Shown here: piece by piece, positions 24,354 through 31,847 of the stretch
How the letters are laid out: every line of letters starts with the position of its first letter
How positions within the stretch are numbered: position 1 is the first letter of the stretch
NCBI RefSeq assembly: GCF_900230195.1
Contig: NZ_OCNE01000033.1
Location: 1-33,140, forward strand
From: Streptomyces zhaozhouensis
Lineage (GTDB): Bacteria; Actinomycetota; Actinomycetes; Streptomycetales; Streptomycetaceae
DNA: 33,140 nt
Direction: 5' to 3'
Notes under the pieces: model-generated
Databases searched by the model: none
Seen by the model: only the letters and a program-made list of their open reading frames with translations
Told to the model about the DNA's origin: nothing
Translations under genes and position numbers: made by a program

Positions 24354-25310
24354 GTGACCCCAGAACGCAGACTGCACGTGGTCTCCGGCAAGGGCGGCAC
24401 CGGCAAGACGACCGTCGCGGCCGCGCTCGCCCTCGCGCTGGCGGAGGAGGGGCGGCGCACCCTGCTGGTCGAGGTCGAGGGACGCCAGGGGATCGCCCAG
24501 CTCTTCGAGACCGAGGCGCTGCCCTACGAGGAGCGCAGGATCGCCATCGGTCCCGGCGGTGGCGAGGTGTACGCGCTGGCCATCGACACGGAGAAGGCGC
24601 TGCTCGACTACCTCCAGATGTTCTACAAGCTCGGCGGCGCCGGCCGCGCGCTGCGACGGATCGGCGCGATCGACTTCGCCACCACCATCGCCCCCGGGCT
24701 GCGCGACGTGCTGCTGACGGGGAAGGTCTGCGAGGCCACCAGGCGGCGCGGCACCGACGGCGCGTTCGTCTACGACGCGGTGGTGATGGACGCGCCGCCG
24801 ACGGGCCGGGTCACCCGGTTCCTCGGGGTCAACGACGAGGTCGCCGACCTGGCGAAGGTCGGCCCGATCCACCACCAGGCGCAGGCGGTGATGCGGGTGT
24901 TGAAGTCCGCCGAGACCGCCGTCCACCTGGTGACCCTGCTGGAGGAGATGCCGGTCCAGGAGACCGCGGACGGCGTCGCCGAGCTGCGCGCCGCCGAGCT
25001 CCCGGTCGGCACCGTCGTGGTGAACATGGTCCGCCCGCCGGTGGCGGGGCCGGTCGATCCGGCCGGCGTCGACCGGCGCGAGCTGGCCGCCGCGCTGCGC
25101 TCGGCCGGGCTGCGCGCGCCGACGCGGCTGGTCGGCCCGCTGCTCGACGAGGGCGCGGCGCACGCGGAACGGCGGTCGCTCGAGGCCGCGCAGCGCGCCG
25201 AGTTGGCCGCGCTGGGGCTGCCGGTGCGGGAGCTGCCGCTGCTGGCGGACGGTGCGGACCTGGCCGGCCTCTACCGTCTGGCCCGCCGGCTGCGGGAGCA
25301 CGGATGGTGA
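24354..25310 (+). CDS. ArsA/Get3-like ATPase, first of a pair (Rv3679-like)
   Basis: A 318-residue P-loop ATPase of the ArsA/Get3 class. The N-terminus VTPERRLHVVSGKGGTGKTT contains the deviant Walker A with both signature lysines (K13, K18). Other features are the switch region VEVEGRQGIAQLFET and the Walker B-like YDAVVMDAPPTGRVTRFLGV. GTG 24354 is chosen for family fit and an apparent leaderless promoter. Homologues in M. tuberculosis pair with the next gene product. The anion pump role of ArsA is unlikely: no ArsB is nearby and the arsenite Cys triad is not visible. The next gene starts 67 bp downstream. Confidence 0.88.
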   Translation: MTPERRLHVVSGKGGTGKTTVAAALALALAEEGRRTLLVEVEGRQGIAQLFETEALPYEERRIAIGPGGGEVYALAIDTEKALLDYLQMFYKLGGAGRALRRIGAIDFATTIAPGLRDVLLTGKVCEATRRRGTDGAFVYDAVVMDAPPTGRVTRFLGVNDEVADLAKVGPIHHQAQAVMRVLKSAETAVHLVTLLEEMPVQETADGVAELRAAELPVGTVVVNMVRPPVAGPVDPAGVDRRELAAALRSAGLRAPTRLVGPLLDEGAAHAERRSLEAAQRAELAALGLPVRELPLLADGADLAGLYRLARRLREHGW

Positions 25311-25377
25311 ACGGGACGGCCGGTGGCGGCGCGTGGGCCGGGTCGGGGAGCGTGCGAGGCGTGAGAGGGGCGGGCCG

Positions 25378-26823
25378 ATGACCGAGCCGGGGCGGGACCG
25401 GGAGCGTGCGGATGTCGACTCGGCCGTCGCCGAGGTGCCGGCGCTGGCGGTCGACCCGCTGCTGGACCGGGCGGAGACCCGGATCGTGGTCTGCTGCGGC
25501 TCGGGCGGCGTCGGCAAGACCACGACGGCGGCGGCGCTGGGTCTGCGCGCCGCCGAACGGGGCCGGCGCGTCGTGGTGTTGACGATCGACCCGGCCCGCA
25601 GGCTGGCGCAGTCGATGGGCCTGGCGGAGCTGGACAACGTGCCGCGTCGGGTGCCCGGCATCGACGGGACGGCCGGCGGCGAGCTGTTCGCGATGATGCT
25701 CGACATGAAGCGGACCTTCGACGAGACCGTCGAGGAGCACGCCGACCCCGAGCGCGCCCGCGCGATCCTGGAGAACCCCTTCTACCAGTCGCTCTCCACC
25801 GGCTTCGCCGGCACCCAGGAGTACATGGCGATGGAGAAGTTGGGCCAGCTGGTGGCGCGCGACGAGTGGGACCTGATCGTCGTCGACACCCCGCCCAGCC
25901 GCTCGGCGCTGGACTTCCTGGACGCGCCCCAGCGGCTCGGTTCCTTCCTGGACGGACGGTTCATCCGGGTGCTGATGGGTCCGGCGAAGGCGGGCGGCCG
26001 GGCCGGACGCAAGGTGATGGACCTGGGGCTCGCCGGGCTCTCCCGGTTCACCGGGACCATCGACCGGGTGGTGGGCGCGGGGCTGGTCCGCGACGTGCAG
26101 AACTTCGTCGCCGCGTTGGACACCATGTTCGGCGGCTTCCGCACCAGGGCCGACGCCACCTACCGGCTGCTCCAGGCGCCGGGGACGGCGTTCCTGGTGG
26201 TCGCCGCGCCGGAGCGGGACGCGTTGCGGGAGGCCGCCTACTTCGTGGAGCGGCTGGCGGCGGACCGGATGCCGCTCGCCGGTCTGGTGCTCAACCGGGT
26301 GCACACCTCGGGGGCGTCGGGGCTGAGCGCGGAGCGTGCGTTGGCGGCGGCCGAGACCCTGGAGGCAAAAAATCTTGCTCCGCCCGGCATGGCCGATGAT
26401 CCGACCGGGCAGACAGAGACGGAGCGGACCACCGCACAGGAATCCCCATCCCCCGCGGATTCCGGGCGGGACCGACCGCCGGGCCGTCGTTCTCCCGAGA
26501 CCCACTCCTCCACGGGCTCCTCCCCGACGGCCGACGAGGCCGCCGGCCACGAGACGGCTGGCGAAAGGACCGTCGACGCACCGGCCGACAGCGCGCACGC
26601 CGACGGCGCGGACCCCATGACGGCCGACCTGCTCGCGGCCGCCCTGCTGCGCGTCCACGCCGAGCACATGCGCCAGTTGGCGCGGGAGAACCGCACCAGG
26701 GCGCGCTTCACCGCCCTCCATCCGGAGGTGCCGGTCGTCGAGGTCGCCGCGCTCCCCGGGGACGTGCACGACCTGGACGGGCTGCGGACGATCGGCGCGG
26801 CGCTCGGCGACTCCGCGCCCTGA
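25378..26823 (+). CDS. ArsA/Get3-like ATPase, second of the pair (Rv3680-like), with linker insertion
   Basis: 481 residues from ATG 25378 (AGGGGCGGG upstream). The P-loop GSGGVGKTT (41-49) keeps the catalytic Lys47 but has Ser where ArsA/Get3 proteins carry the signature intermonomer Lys. Further motifs: VLTIDPARRLAQSMGL, DEWDLIVVDTPPSRSALDFL. Residues ~330-410 are a polar, disordered insertion (ETERTTAQESPSPADSGRDR) with codon use less GC-biased than the flanks. The C-terminal helices resume at TADLLAAALLRVHAEHMRQL. A slippery A-AAA-AAT heptamer sits at the start of the insertion. Together with the first ATPase it probably forms a hetero-oligomer, as inferred from mycobacterial homologues. 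Confidence 0.88.
   Translation: MTEPGRDRERADVDSAVAEVPALAVDPLLDRAETRIVVCCGSGGVGKTTTAAALGLRAAERGRRVVVLTIDPARRLAQSMGLAELDNVPRRVPGIDGTAGGELFAMMLDMKRTFDETVEEHADPERARAILENPFYQSLSTGFAGTQEYMAMEKLGQLVARDEWDLIVVDTPPSRSALDFLDAPQRLGSFLDGRFIRVLMGPAKAGGRAGRKVMDLGLAGLSRFTGTIDRVVGAGLVRDVQNFVAALDTMFGGFRTRADATYRLLQAPGTAFLVVAAPERDALREAAYFVERLAADRMPLAGLVLNRVHTSGASGLSAERALAAAETLEAKNLAPPGMADDPTGQTETERTTAQESPSPADSGRDRPPGRRSPETHSSTGSSPTADEAAGHETAGERTVDAPADSAHADGADPMTADLLAAALLRVHAEHMRQLARENRTRARFTALHPEVPVVEVAALPGDVHDLDGLRTIGAALGDSAP
26367..26410 (+). promoter_or_regulatory. Candidate programmed -1 frameshift signal
   Basis: In the zero frame of the second ATPase the codons GCA AAA AAT form a canonical A-AAA-AAT heptamer (26367-26373). 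Eight bases later GCCCGG (26382-26387) can pair with CCGGGC (26405-26410). Slipping by -1 adds SCSARHGR and stops at TGA 26397-26399, giving a ~340-residue ATPase without linker and C-terminal helices. The stem is short and the event unproven. Confidence 0.35.
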
Positions 26824-26855
26824 GTCCGCGTCCCGGCGCCCCGGGGCACGCCCGA

Positions 26856-26883
26856 GGCCACTGTGAGAGCCCTCACAGTGGCC
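26856..26883 (+). terminator. Terminator after the ATPase pair
   Basis: A perfect 12-bp stem, GGCCACTGTGAG / CTCACAGTGGCC, with loop AGCC, 32 bp after the second ATPase stop. It is symmetric and could also act on transcripts from the wblA side. Confidence 0.85.
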
Positions 26884-27092
26884 ATGGCGTCAGAAACGTT
26901 TGTCCTGTCGCGCCTCAGACGCCACTCACGCCCCTCGTCGCGCATCGCTCAAACAAATCCAGTCGCGCCTCTGCCGTATACAAACAACACACAAGCAACG
27001 CGAAAAGCGCCGGGCGCTTCCGGAGCGCCGGAAAGCAGGGAACAGCTATGCCACGGGCGCCGAACCGACATCGCGCGCCCCGTTCGTTCTCC
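26884..27092. other. AT-richer intergenic stretch downstream of wblA
   Basis: The bases from about 26950 to 27010 (CAAACAAATCC, GTATACAAACAACACACAAG) are distinctly less GC-rich than the rest of the core. A GC-rich imperfect hairpin around 27005-27035 (GCGCCGG...CCGGAGCGCCGG) may terminate wblA. I see no ORF with support; an SD-like GGGAACAGCT precedes ATG 27048, but that frame runs antisense through wblA. Confidence 0.4.
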
Positions 27093-27446
27093 TTATCCCA
27101 CCCCGGCCCACTCCTCGAAGGAGCCGCCGACGGCGTTCCCATAACGGCCGTCTCCGCTGTAGCGCAGACTCCGCTCGTATTCGGTGCGCGCCGTCTCCAA
27201 CAGACGGCGCCAGGAGGTGACCGTCGGGCGCCGGCGCAACAACGCGCGCCGCTCGCGCTCCGTCATGCCACCCCACACGCCGAACTCGACGCGGTTGTCC
27301 AACGCGTCGGCCAGGCACTCGGTGCGCACCGGACAGCCGGTGCAGACCACCTTGGCGCGGTTCTGCGCCGCACCCTGAACAAACAACTCATCCGGATCTG
27401 TCGCGCGACAGGCCGCCTGCGCGCTCCAGTCGGTAACCCAGCTCAT
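27093..27446 (-). CDS. wblA: WhiB-like iron-sulfur transcription factor WblA
   Basis: 117 residues starting at ATG 27446 (GAGAGGAC upstream), matching the WblA N-terminus MSWVTDWSAQAACRATDPDE. Cys13, Cys35, Cys38 and Cys44 (CTGCPVRTEC) are the expected [4Fe-4S] ligands; FGVWGGMTERERRALLRR is the G-V/I-W-G-G turn with the basic DNA-binding region. WblA is a global regulator in Streptomyces, represses antibiotic production and is needed for normal sporulation; the mycobacterial orthologue is WhiB4. The C-terminal tail (SLRYSGDGRYGNAVGGSFEE) is variable in the family. It is divergent from the PBP gene, 361 bp away. Confidence 0.95.
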   Translation of the reverse strand: MSWVTDWSAQAACRATDPDELFVQGAAQNRAKVVCTGCPVRTECLADALDNRVEFGVWGGMTERERRALLRRRPTVTSWRRLLETARTEYERSLRYSGDGRYGNAVGGSFEEWAGVG

Positions 27447-27807
27447 GCCGGTGCCGTCCTCTCCCGAATCGAGGCTCCCCCACGGCGGCAAGTGGCATAT
27501 TCGCCCTCGCCAGTTGGCGACGTTACGGAAGGCAGCCACACCACAACACCCCCGAGGGGCCTAATCTTGAATGGCCCGATCGGACTATGGGAAGCGCGAA
27601 GTAACCCGAAAGAGTGATAGTTCGGAGACGCGGTCCAGGGCGCGCGTGCGAGTTGTGCAGGGGGTGGACGAGGGCACACAGGCCCTTTGCGAACTCACCC
27701 CTTCGAGTGAGGGGGAACTTGACTCGCACGGCGTTATGTGAACTGGGAAGTAGCTTAGGCGAACACCCGGGCCCCTGTCCGGCGTTTGAGAACGTAGGCT
27801 GGACCCC
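27447..27807. promoter_or_regulatory. Divergent wblA / PBP regulatory region
   Basis: No gene is evident in this 361-bp spacer. For the PBP, TAGGCT (27795-27800) lies 7 nt before ATG 27808 with no SD, suggesting a leaderless transcript. The wblA side has a ribosome site next to 27446 and a long upstream stretch expected to carry its promoter; no regulator site could be assigned. CTCACCCCTTCGAGTGAGG (near 27696-27715) can form a small hairpin. Confidence 0.5.
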
Positions 27808-30114
27808 ATGGGTAGGAAGCGTCCCGGTGGCGGCCTCAGCGCCGCTCAGCAGGTGGCCAAGTTCCTCGGTGTGAGTGTGCTCTCCGGCGCCGTGCTGGCG
27901 GGCATCGCCCTGCCCGCCGTCGGCGCCATCGGTCTGGCGGCCCGGGGCACGGCCGAGGGTTTCGACGAGATCCCCGCCATGATGAAGCGCCCTCCGTTGA
28001 GCCAGAAGACGACCATCCTGGACGCCGAGGGCAACCAGATCGCCGACGTCTACTTCCGCGACCGCACCGTGGTCTCGCTGGACGAGATGTCCGACCACGT
28101 GCGCAACGCGATCGTCGCCATCGAGGACGCCAGGTTCTACGAGCACGGCGCCGTCGACCTGCGCGGCATCCTCCGCGCGCTCAACCGCAACATGGAGTCG
28201 GGCGGGGTCGCCGAGGGCGCCTCCACCCTGACCCAGCAGTACGTGAAGAACGTGTTCGTCGAGGCCGCGGGCGAGGACGAGGAGGCGGTGGCCGAGGCCA
28301 CCCAGCAGTCAGGCGCCGCGGGCCTCGGCCGCAAGATCCGCGAGATGAAGTACGCGATCCAGCTCGAACAGGAGCTCTCCAAGGACCAGATCCTGGAGAA
28401 CTACCTCAACATCACGTACTTCGGCCAGCAGGCCTACGGCGTGGAGGCCGCCGCCCAGCGGTACTTCTCCAAGTCGGCCGCCGACCTCGACCTCCCCGAG
28501 TCCGCGCTCATCGCCGGTCTCGTCCAGTCGCCGAGCCGTTACGACCCGGTCGCGAACGAAGAGGCCGCGATCGAACGACGCAACCTGGTGCTCAGCCGGA
28601 TGCTGGACGTCGGCGACATCGACGAGGCCGAGGCCGAGGAGGCGATGGCCGCCGAGATCGACCTGGAGATCAGCGAGCCGAGGAACGGCTGCATCACCGC
28701 GCCCAACGAGGCCGCGTTCTTCTGCGACTACGTGCACCGCGAGTTCCTGGAGAACCCGGTCTTCGGCGAGACCCGCGACGAGCGGGCCGCCCAGTGGGCG
28801 CTCGGCGGCATGACCATCCAGACCACGCTGCGCCCCCAGGCCCAGGAGGCCGCCGCCCAGGCGGCGCGCGACGGCGCCAACCCGGACGAGCCGATCACCG
28901 CGGCCGTCGTCCAGGTGGAGCCCGGCACCGGCCATATCGTCTCCATGGCGCAGAGCCGGCCGTACGGCTACGGCGAGAACCAGACGTCGATCAACCTGAA
29001 CGTCTCCAGCGGCATGGGCGGCACCACCTACGGCTTCCAGCCCGGCTCCACGTTCAAGCCGTTCACCGCGGCCGCCGCGCTCGAACAGGGCATCTCACCC
29101 GCGCAGACCTACGAGACCGACCACGAGATCACCCTGCCGATGGCGGACTTCCGCAACTGCGAGAACCAGCCCCTCGGTTCGGCCAGCGAGCCCGAGTGGA
29201 CGCTGAAGAACGAGCGCGAGGACGAGACCGGCGAGTGGGACATGACCGACGCGCTCGGTCAGTCCATCAACACCTACTTCGCCGAGCTGGAGCGTGAGGC
29301 CGGCCTCTGCGAGACCATCACGATGGCCGGCGACCTCGGCGTCGAGCGCGGCAGCGACGAGCCGCTCGCCGCCAACCCCTCCGTGACCCTCGGCGGTCAG
29401 GAGACCACCCCGCTCATGATGGCCAGCGCCTACGCGGCGTTCGCCAACGAGGGCACCTACTGCCGCCCGGTGGCGATCACCGGCGTGACCAACGCGGACG
29501 GCGAGGAGCTGAGCGTCCCGCCGAGCGAGTGCGGGCAGGTGATGTCCGCCAAGACGGCCAGGACCATCAACATGATGCTCCGCGGCGTGGTCGAGGACGG
29601 CACCGGCCAGACCGTCGGCCTCTCCGACCGGGACAACGCGGGCAAGACGGGCACCACCGACGAGCGGAAGAACGTCTGGTTCGTCGGGTACACCCCGCAG
29701 CTCTCCACGGCGGTCCGGGTCGGCGGCGACCAGACGCTGCCTCCGATGGAGGACATCACGATCGGCGGCCAGTACTACGAGCGAGCCAGCGGCGCCGCCG
29801 TGGCCGGCCCGATCTGGCGGCAGGCCATGACGGGGGCGCTCCAGGGCGTGCAGGCCACCGAGTTCACCCAGGTCGACGTTCCCCGGGGCGACGACAGGGA
29901 CCGCGACCGGGACGACGACGACCGCGACAACGACGACCGGGACAGGGACCGCGACCGGGATCGCGACCGCGACCGCGACAACGACGACCGCGACGACGCG
30001 CGGCCCCCGGGCGGCGGTCCGGGCGGTGGCGGCGGTCCGGGCGGCGGTGGCGGTCCGGGCGGTGGCGGCGGCGGCCCGAATCGGGACGACTTCGACTGGG
30101 GCGAGTGGCCGTAG
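27808..30114 (+). CDS. Bifunctional class A penicillin-binding protein (PonA2-like)
   Basis: A 768-residue peptidoglycan synthase anchored by one membrane segment (~20-47). The transglycosylase domain (~75-260) has the catalytic Glu106 motif EDARFYEHG, then STLTQQYVKN and YLNITYFGQQAYGVEAAAQR. The transpeptidase domain (~340-680) has S414-T-F-K (GSTFKPF), S486-I-N and K613-TG (GKTGTTDE). Residues ~691-733 are an Arg/Asp repeat and ~734-758 a Gly/Pro repeat, ending DDFDWGEWP. The neighbour wblA and the metallophosphoesterase match the mycobacterial whiB4-ponA2-Rv3683 order. No PASTA domain is visible. A terminator shared with yqeY follows. Confidence 0.94.
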   Translation: MGRKRPGGGLSAAQQVAKFLGVSVLSGAVLAGIALPAVGAIGLAARGTAEGFDEIPAMMKRPPLSQKTTILDAEGNQIADVYFRDRTVVSLDEMSDHVRNAIVAIEDARFYEHGAVDLRGILRALNRNMESGGVAEGASTLTQQYVKNVFVEAAGEDEEAVAEATQQSGAAGLGRKIREMKYAIQLEQELSKDQILENYLNITYFGQQAYGVEAAAQRYFSKSAADLDLPESALIAGLVQSPSRYDPVANEEAAIERRNLVLSRMLDVGDIDEAEAEEAMAAEIDLEISEPRNGCITAPNEAAFFCDYVHREFLENPVFGETRDERAAQWALGGMTIQTTLRPQAQEAAAQAARDGANPDEPITAAVVQVEPGTGHIVSMAQSRPYGYGENQTSINLNVSSGMGGTTYGFQPGSTFKPFTAAAALEQGISPAQTYETDHEITLPMADFRNCENQPLGSASEPEWTLKNEREDETGEWDMTDALGQSINTYFAELEREAGLCETITMAGDLGVERGSDEPLAANPSVTLGGQETTPLMMASAYAAFANEGTYCRPVAITGVTNADGEELSVPPSECGQVMSAKTARTINMMLRGVVEDGTGQTVGLSDRDNAGKTGTTDERKNVWFVGYTPQLSTAVRVGGDQTLPPMEDITIGGQYYERASGAAVAGPIWRQAMTGALQGVQATEFTQVDVPRGDDRDRDRDDDDRDNDDRDRDRDRDRDRDRDNDDRDDARPPGGGPGGGGGPGGGGGPGGGGGGPNRDDFDWGEWP

Positions 30115-30137
30115 GCCGGAGGCCCCGGCGGCACGAG

Positions 30138-30178
30138 AGGCGCCCCCGCCCGCTCACCACGAGCGGACGGGGGCGCCT
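30138..30178. terminator. Bidirectional terminator between PBP and yqeY
   Basis: AGGCGCCCCCGCCCGCTC (30138-30155) pairs with GAGCGGACGGGGGCGCCT (30161-30178), an 18-bp stem with one mismatch and a 5-nt loop. It is followed on the plus strand by TCTTCTTCGTTC. It serves both convergent genes. Confidence 0.92.
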
Positions 30179-30198
30179 TCTTCGTTCTCCGCCGCCGG

Positions 30199-30663
30199 TC
30201 AGCCGGCCAGCGCGCGCTTGACGGCGGCGGCCACCCGGCCGCCCTCGGCCCGGCCGGCGACCCGCGGGTTGACCGCCTTCATCACGGCGCCCATCGCGCG
30301 GGGGCCCTCGGCGCCCTGCGCCCTGGCCTCGTCCACCGCCTCGGCGACCAGGGTCGCCAGCTCCTCGTCGGTCAGCTGCCGTGGCAGATAGTCGGCCAAC
30401 ACCGCGCCCTCGGCCCGTTCCCGCTCCGCGCTCTCGGCGCGACCGCCCTTCTCGAACGCCTCGGCGGCCTCCCGGCGCTTCTTCGCCTCGCGCGCGAGCA
30501 CCTTCTGAACCTCGTCGTCGGAGAGCTCGCGCGCCGTCTTCCCCGCGACCTCCTCGGTGGTGATCGCGGCGAGCGCCATCCGGAGAGTGGCGGAACGCAG
30601 CTCGTCGCGCTCCTTGATCGCTGCCGTCAGATCGCCCTGCAGCCGGGACTTGAACGTGGTCAT
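30199..30663 (-). CDS. yqeY: GatB/YqeY domain-containing protein
   Basis: A 154-residue helical protein, MTTFKSRLQGDLTAAIKERD at the start, then LSDDEVQKVLAREAKKRREA, LADYLPRQLTDEELATLVAE, and a C-terminal region (GAVMKAVNPRVAGRAEGGRV). YqeY resembles the tail domain of GatB, which contacts tRNA; the cellular role of stand-alone proteins is not settled. ATG 30663 is chosen over a start three codons earlier by family fit; CACAAT lies 7 nt upstream with no SD, suggesting a leaderless transcript. It is divergent from the metallophosphoesterase (58 bp). Confidence 0.92.
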   Translation of the reverse strand: MTTFKSRLQGDLTAAIKERDELRSATLRMALAAITTEEVAGKTARELSDDEVQKVLAREAKKRREAAEAFEKGGRAESAERERAEGAVLADYLPRQLTDEELATLVAEAVDEARAQGAEGPRAMGAVMKAVNPRVAGRAEGGRVAAAVKRALAG

Positions 30664-30721
30664 GTCGACCATTGTGACAGCCGGTTCCCGCCCACCCGGT
30701 CGGCTCTGCGACCATGGTCAC

Positions 30722-31663
30722 ATGCGCGCGCGATACCGCATTCCCCTGAACGCAGCCCTCGCCGTCGGCGCCCTCGCGGCCGGCACCGTCGCCTACGCCG
30801 CGGGGTTCGAGGCCCGCTCCTTCCGGCTGCGACGGGTGACCGTGCCCGTGCTGCGCCCGGGGGCGCCACCGCTGCGGGTGCTCCAGGTCTCGGACATCCA
30901 CATGGTCTCGGGGCAGAACAAGAAGCGCCGCTGGCTCCAGTCCCTCGCCGGGCTGCGGCCGGACCTGGTGATCAACACGGGGGACAACCTCTCCGACCCG
31001 GAGGCCGTCCCGGAGGCGCTGGACGCGCTCGGGCCGCTGATGGAGTTCCCGGGGGCCTATGTCTTCGGCTCGAACGACTACTACGCGCCCCGCCTGCGCA
31101 ACCCCGCGCGCTACCTGGCGGAGCGCACCTCGGGCCGCCACGGCCTGAACGGGAACGCGCCGGCGCGCAACGTTCCGCGCAACCCGTGGTGGCAGCTGCG
31201 CGACGCGTTCGACGAGGCGGGCTGGGTCAACCTGACCAACACCCGAGGCCAACTCAAGGCCGGCGGCGCGGAGATCGCGCTCACCGGGCTCGACGACCCG
31301 CACATCAAGCGCGACCGCTACGAGAAGGTCGCCGGCGGCCCCGACCGCGACGCCGACCTGGCCCTGGCCGTGGTGCACGCCCCCTACCTGCGCGTCCTCG
31401 ACTCCTTCACGGCCGACGGCTACCCCCTCATCCTCGCCGGCCACACCCACGGCGGGCAGCTCTGCGTACCGTTCTACGGCGCCCTGGTCACCAACTGCGA
31501 CCTCGACACCGACCGCGTCAAGGGCCTCTCCCACCACGAGGCGGCGGACCACCGCTCCTACCTCCACGTCTCCGCGGGCTGCGGCACCAACCGCTACACC
31601 CCCGTCCGCATCGCCTGCCCCCCCGAGGCCACGCTGCTGACCCTGACCGCCACCGAAACCTGA
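30722..31663 (+). CDS. Metallophosphoesterase (Rv3683-like)
   Basis: A 313-residue enzyme with an N-terminal membrane anchor or signal (~8-28, NAALAVGALAAGTVAYAAGF). The calcineurin-like motifs are in order: VSDIHM (Asp, His), NTGDNL (Asp), GSNDYY (Asn, Asp), VVHAPY (His) and AGHTHGGQL (His-x-His), binding two metal ions. The physiological substrate is unknown; family members act on phosphodiesters, some on lipids. ATG 30722 is favoured by family fit. It sits downstream of the PBP as in mycobacteria, here separated by yqeY. Confidence 0.92.
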   Translation: MRARYRIPLNAALAVGALAAGTVAYAAGFEARSFRLRRVTVPVLRPGAPPLRVLQVSDIHMVSGQNKKRRWLQSLAGLRPDLVINTGDNLSDPEAVPEALDALGPLMEFPGAYVFGSNDYYAPRLRNPARYLAERTSGRHGLNGNAPARNVPRNPWWQLRDAFDEAGWVNLTNTRGQLKAGGAEIALTGLDDPHIKRDRYEKVAGGPDRDADLALAVVHAPYLRVLDSFTADGYPLILAGHTHGGQLCVPFYGALVTNCDLDTDRVKGLSHHEAADHRSYLHVSAGCGTNRYTPVRIACPPEATLLTLTATET

Positions 31664-31664
31664 T

Positions 31665-31693
31665 TTCGTGAACGCCCGCTGGTCAGCTAAAGT
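31665..31693 (+). promoter_or_regulatory. tRNA-Pro promoter
   Basis: TTCGTG (31665-31670) and TAAAGT (31688-31693) are spaced 17 bp apart, 14 bp before the first tRNA base. The -10 is good and the -35 weak. Confidence 0.55.
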
Positions 31694-31707
31694 AGTGCAC
31701 GCTCCAC

Positions 31708-31781
31708 CGGGGTGTGGCGCAGCTTGGCAGCGCGCTTCGTTCGGGACGAAGAGGTCGTGGGTTCAAATCCCGCCACCCCGA
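31708..31781 (+). tRNA. tRNA-Pro(CGG)
   Basis: A 74-nt cloverleaf with acceptor CGGGGTG/CACCCCG, discriminator A and anticodon loop TTCGGGA in stem CTTCG/CGAAG, anticodon CGG. The T loop is GTTCAAATC. CCA is not encoded. Its 3' half plus 4 bp is duplicated in inverse orientation at 8004-8049. Confidence 0.96.
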
Positions 31782-31797
31782 CGGTAGAGGTACAGGT

Positions 31798-31833
31798 CAG
31801 GGGCCTGATCCGCGACAGCGGGTCGGGCCCCTG
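31798..31833 (+). terminator. Terminator after tRNA-Pro
   Basis: CAGGGGCCTGATCCGC pairs with GCGGGTCGGGCCCCTG around a GACA loop, a 16-bp stem with minor imperfections, 16 bp after the tRNA. Confidence 0.85.
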
Positions 31834-31847
31834 ACGCGTTTCTCAGG

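Noticed and set aside
27048..27617. 189-codon plus frame with an SD-like GGGAACAGCT before ATG
   Set aside because: It runs antisense through wblA with no credible protein motifs.
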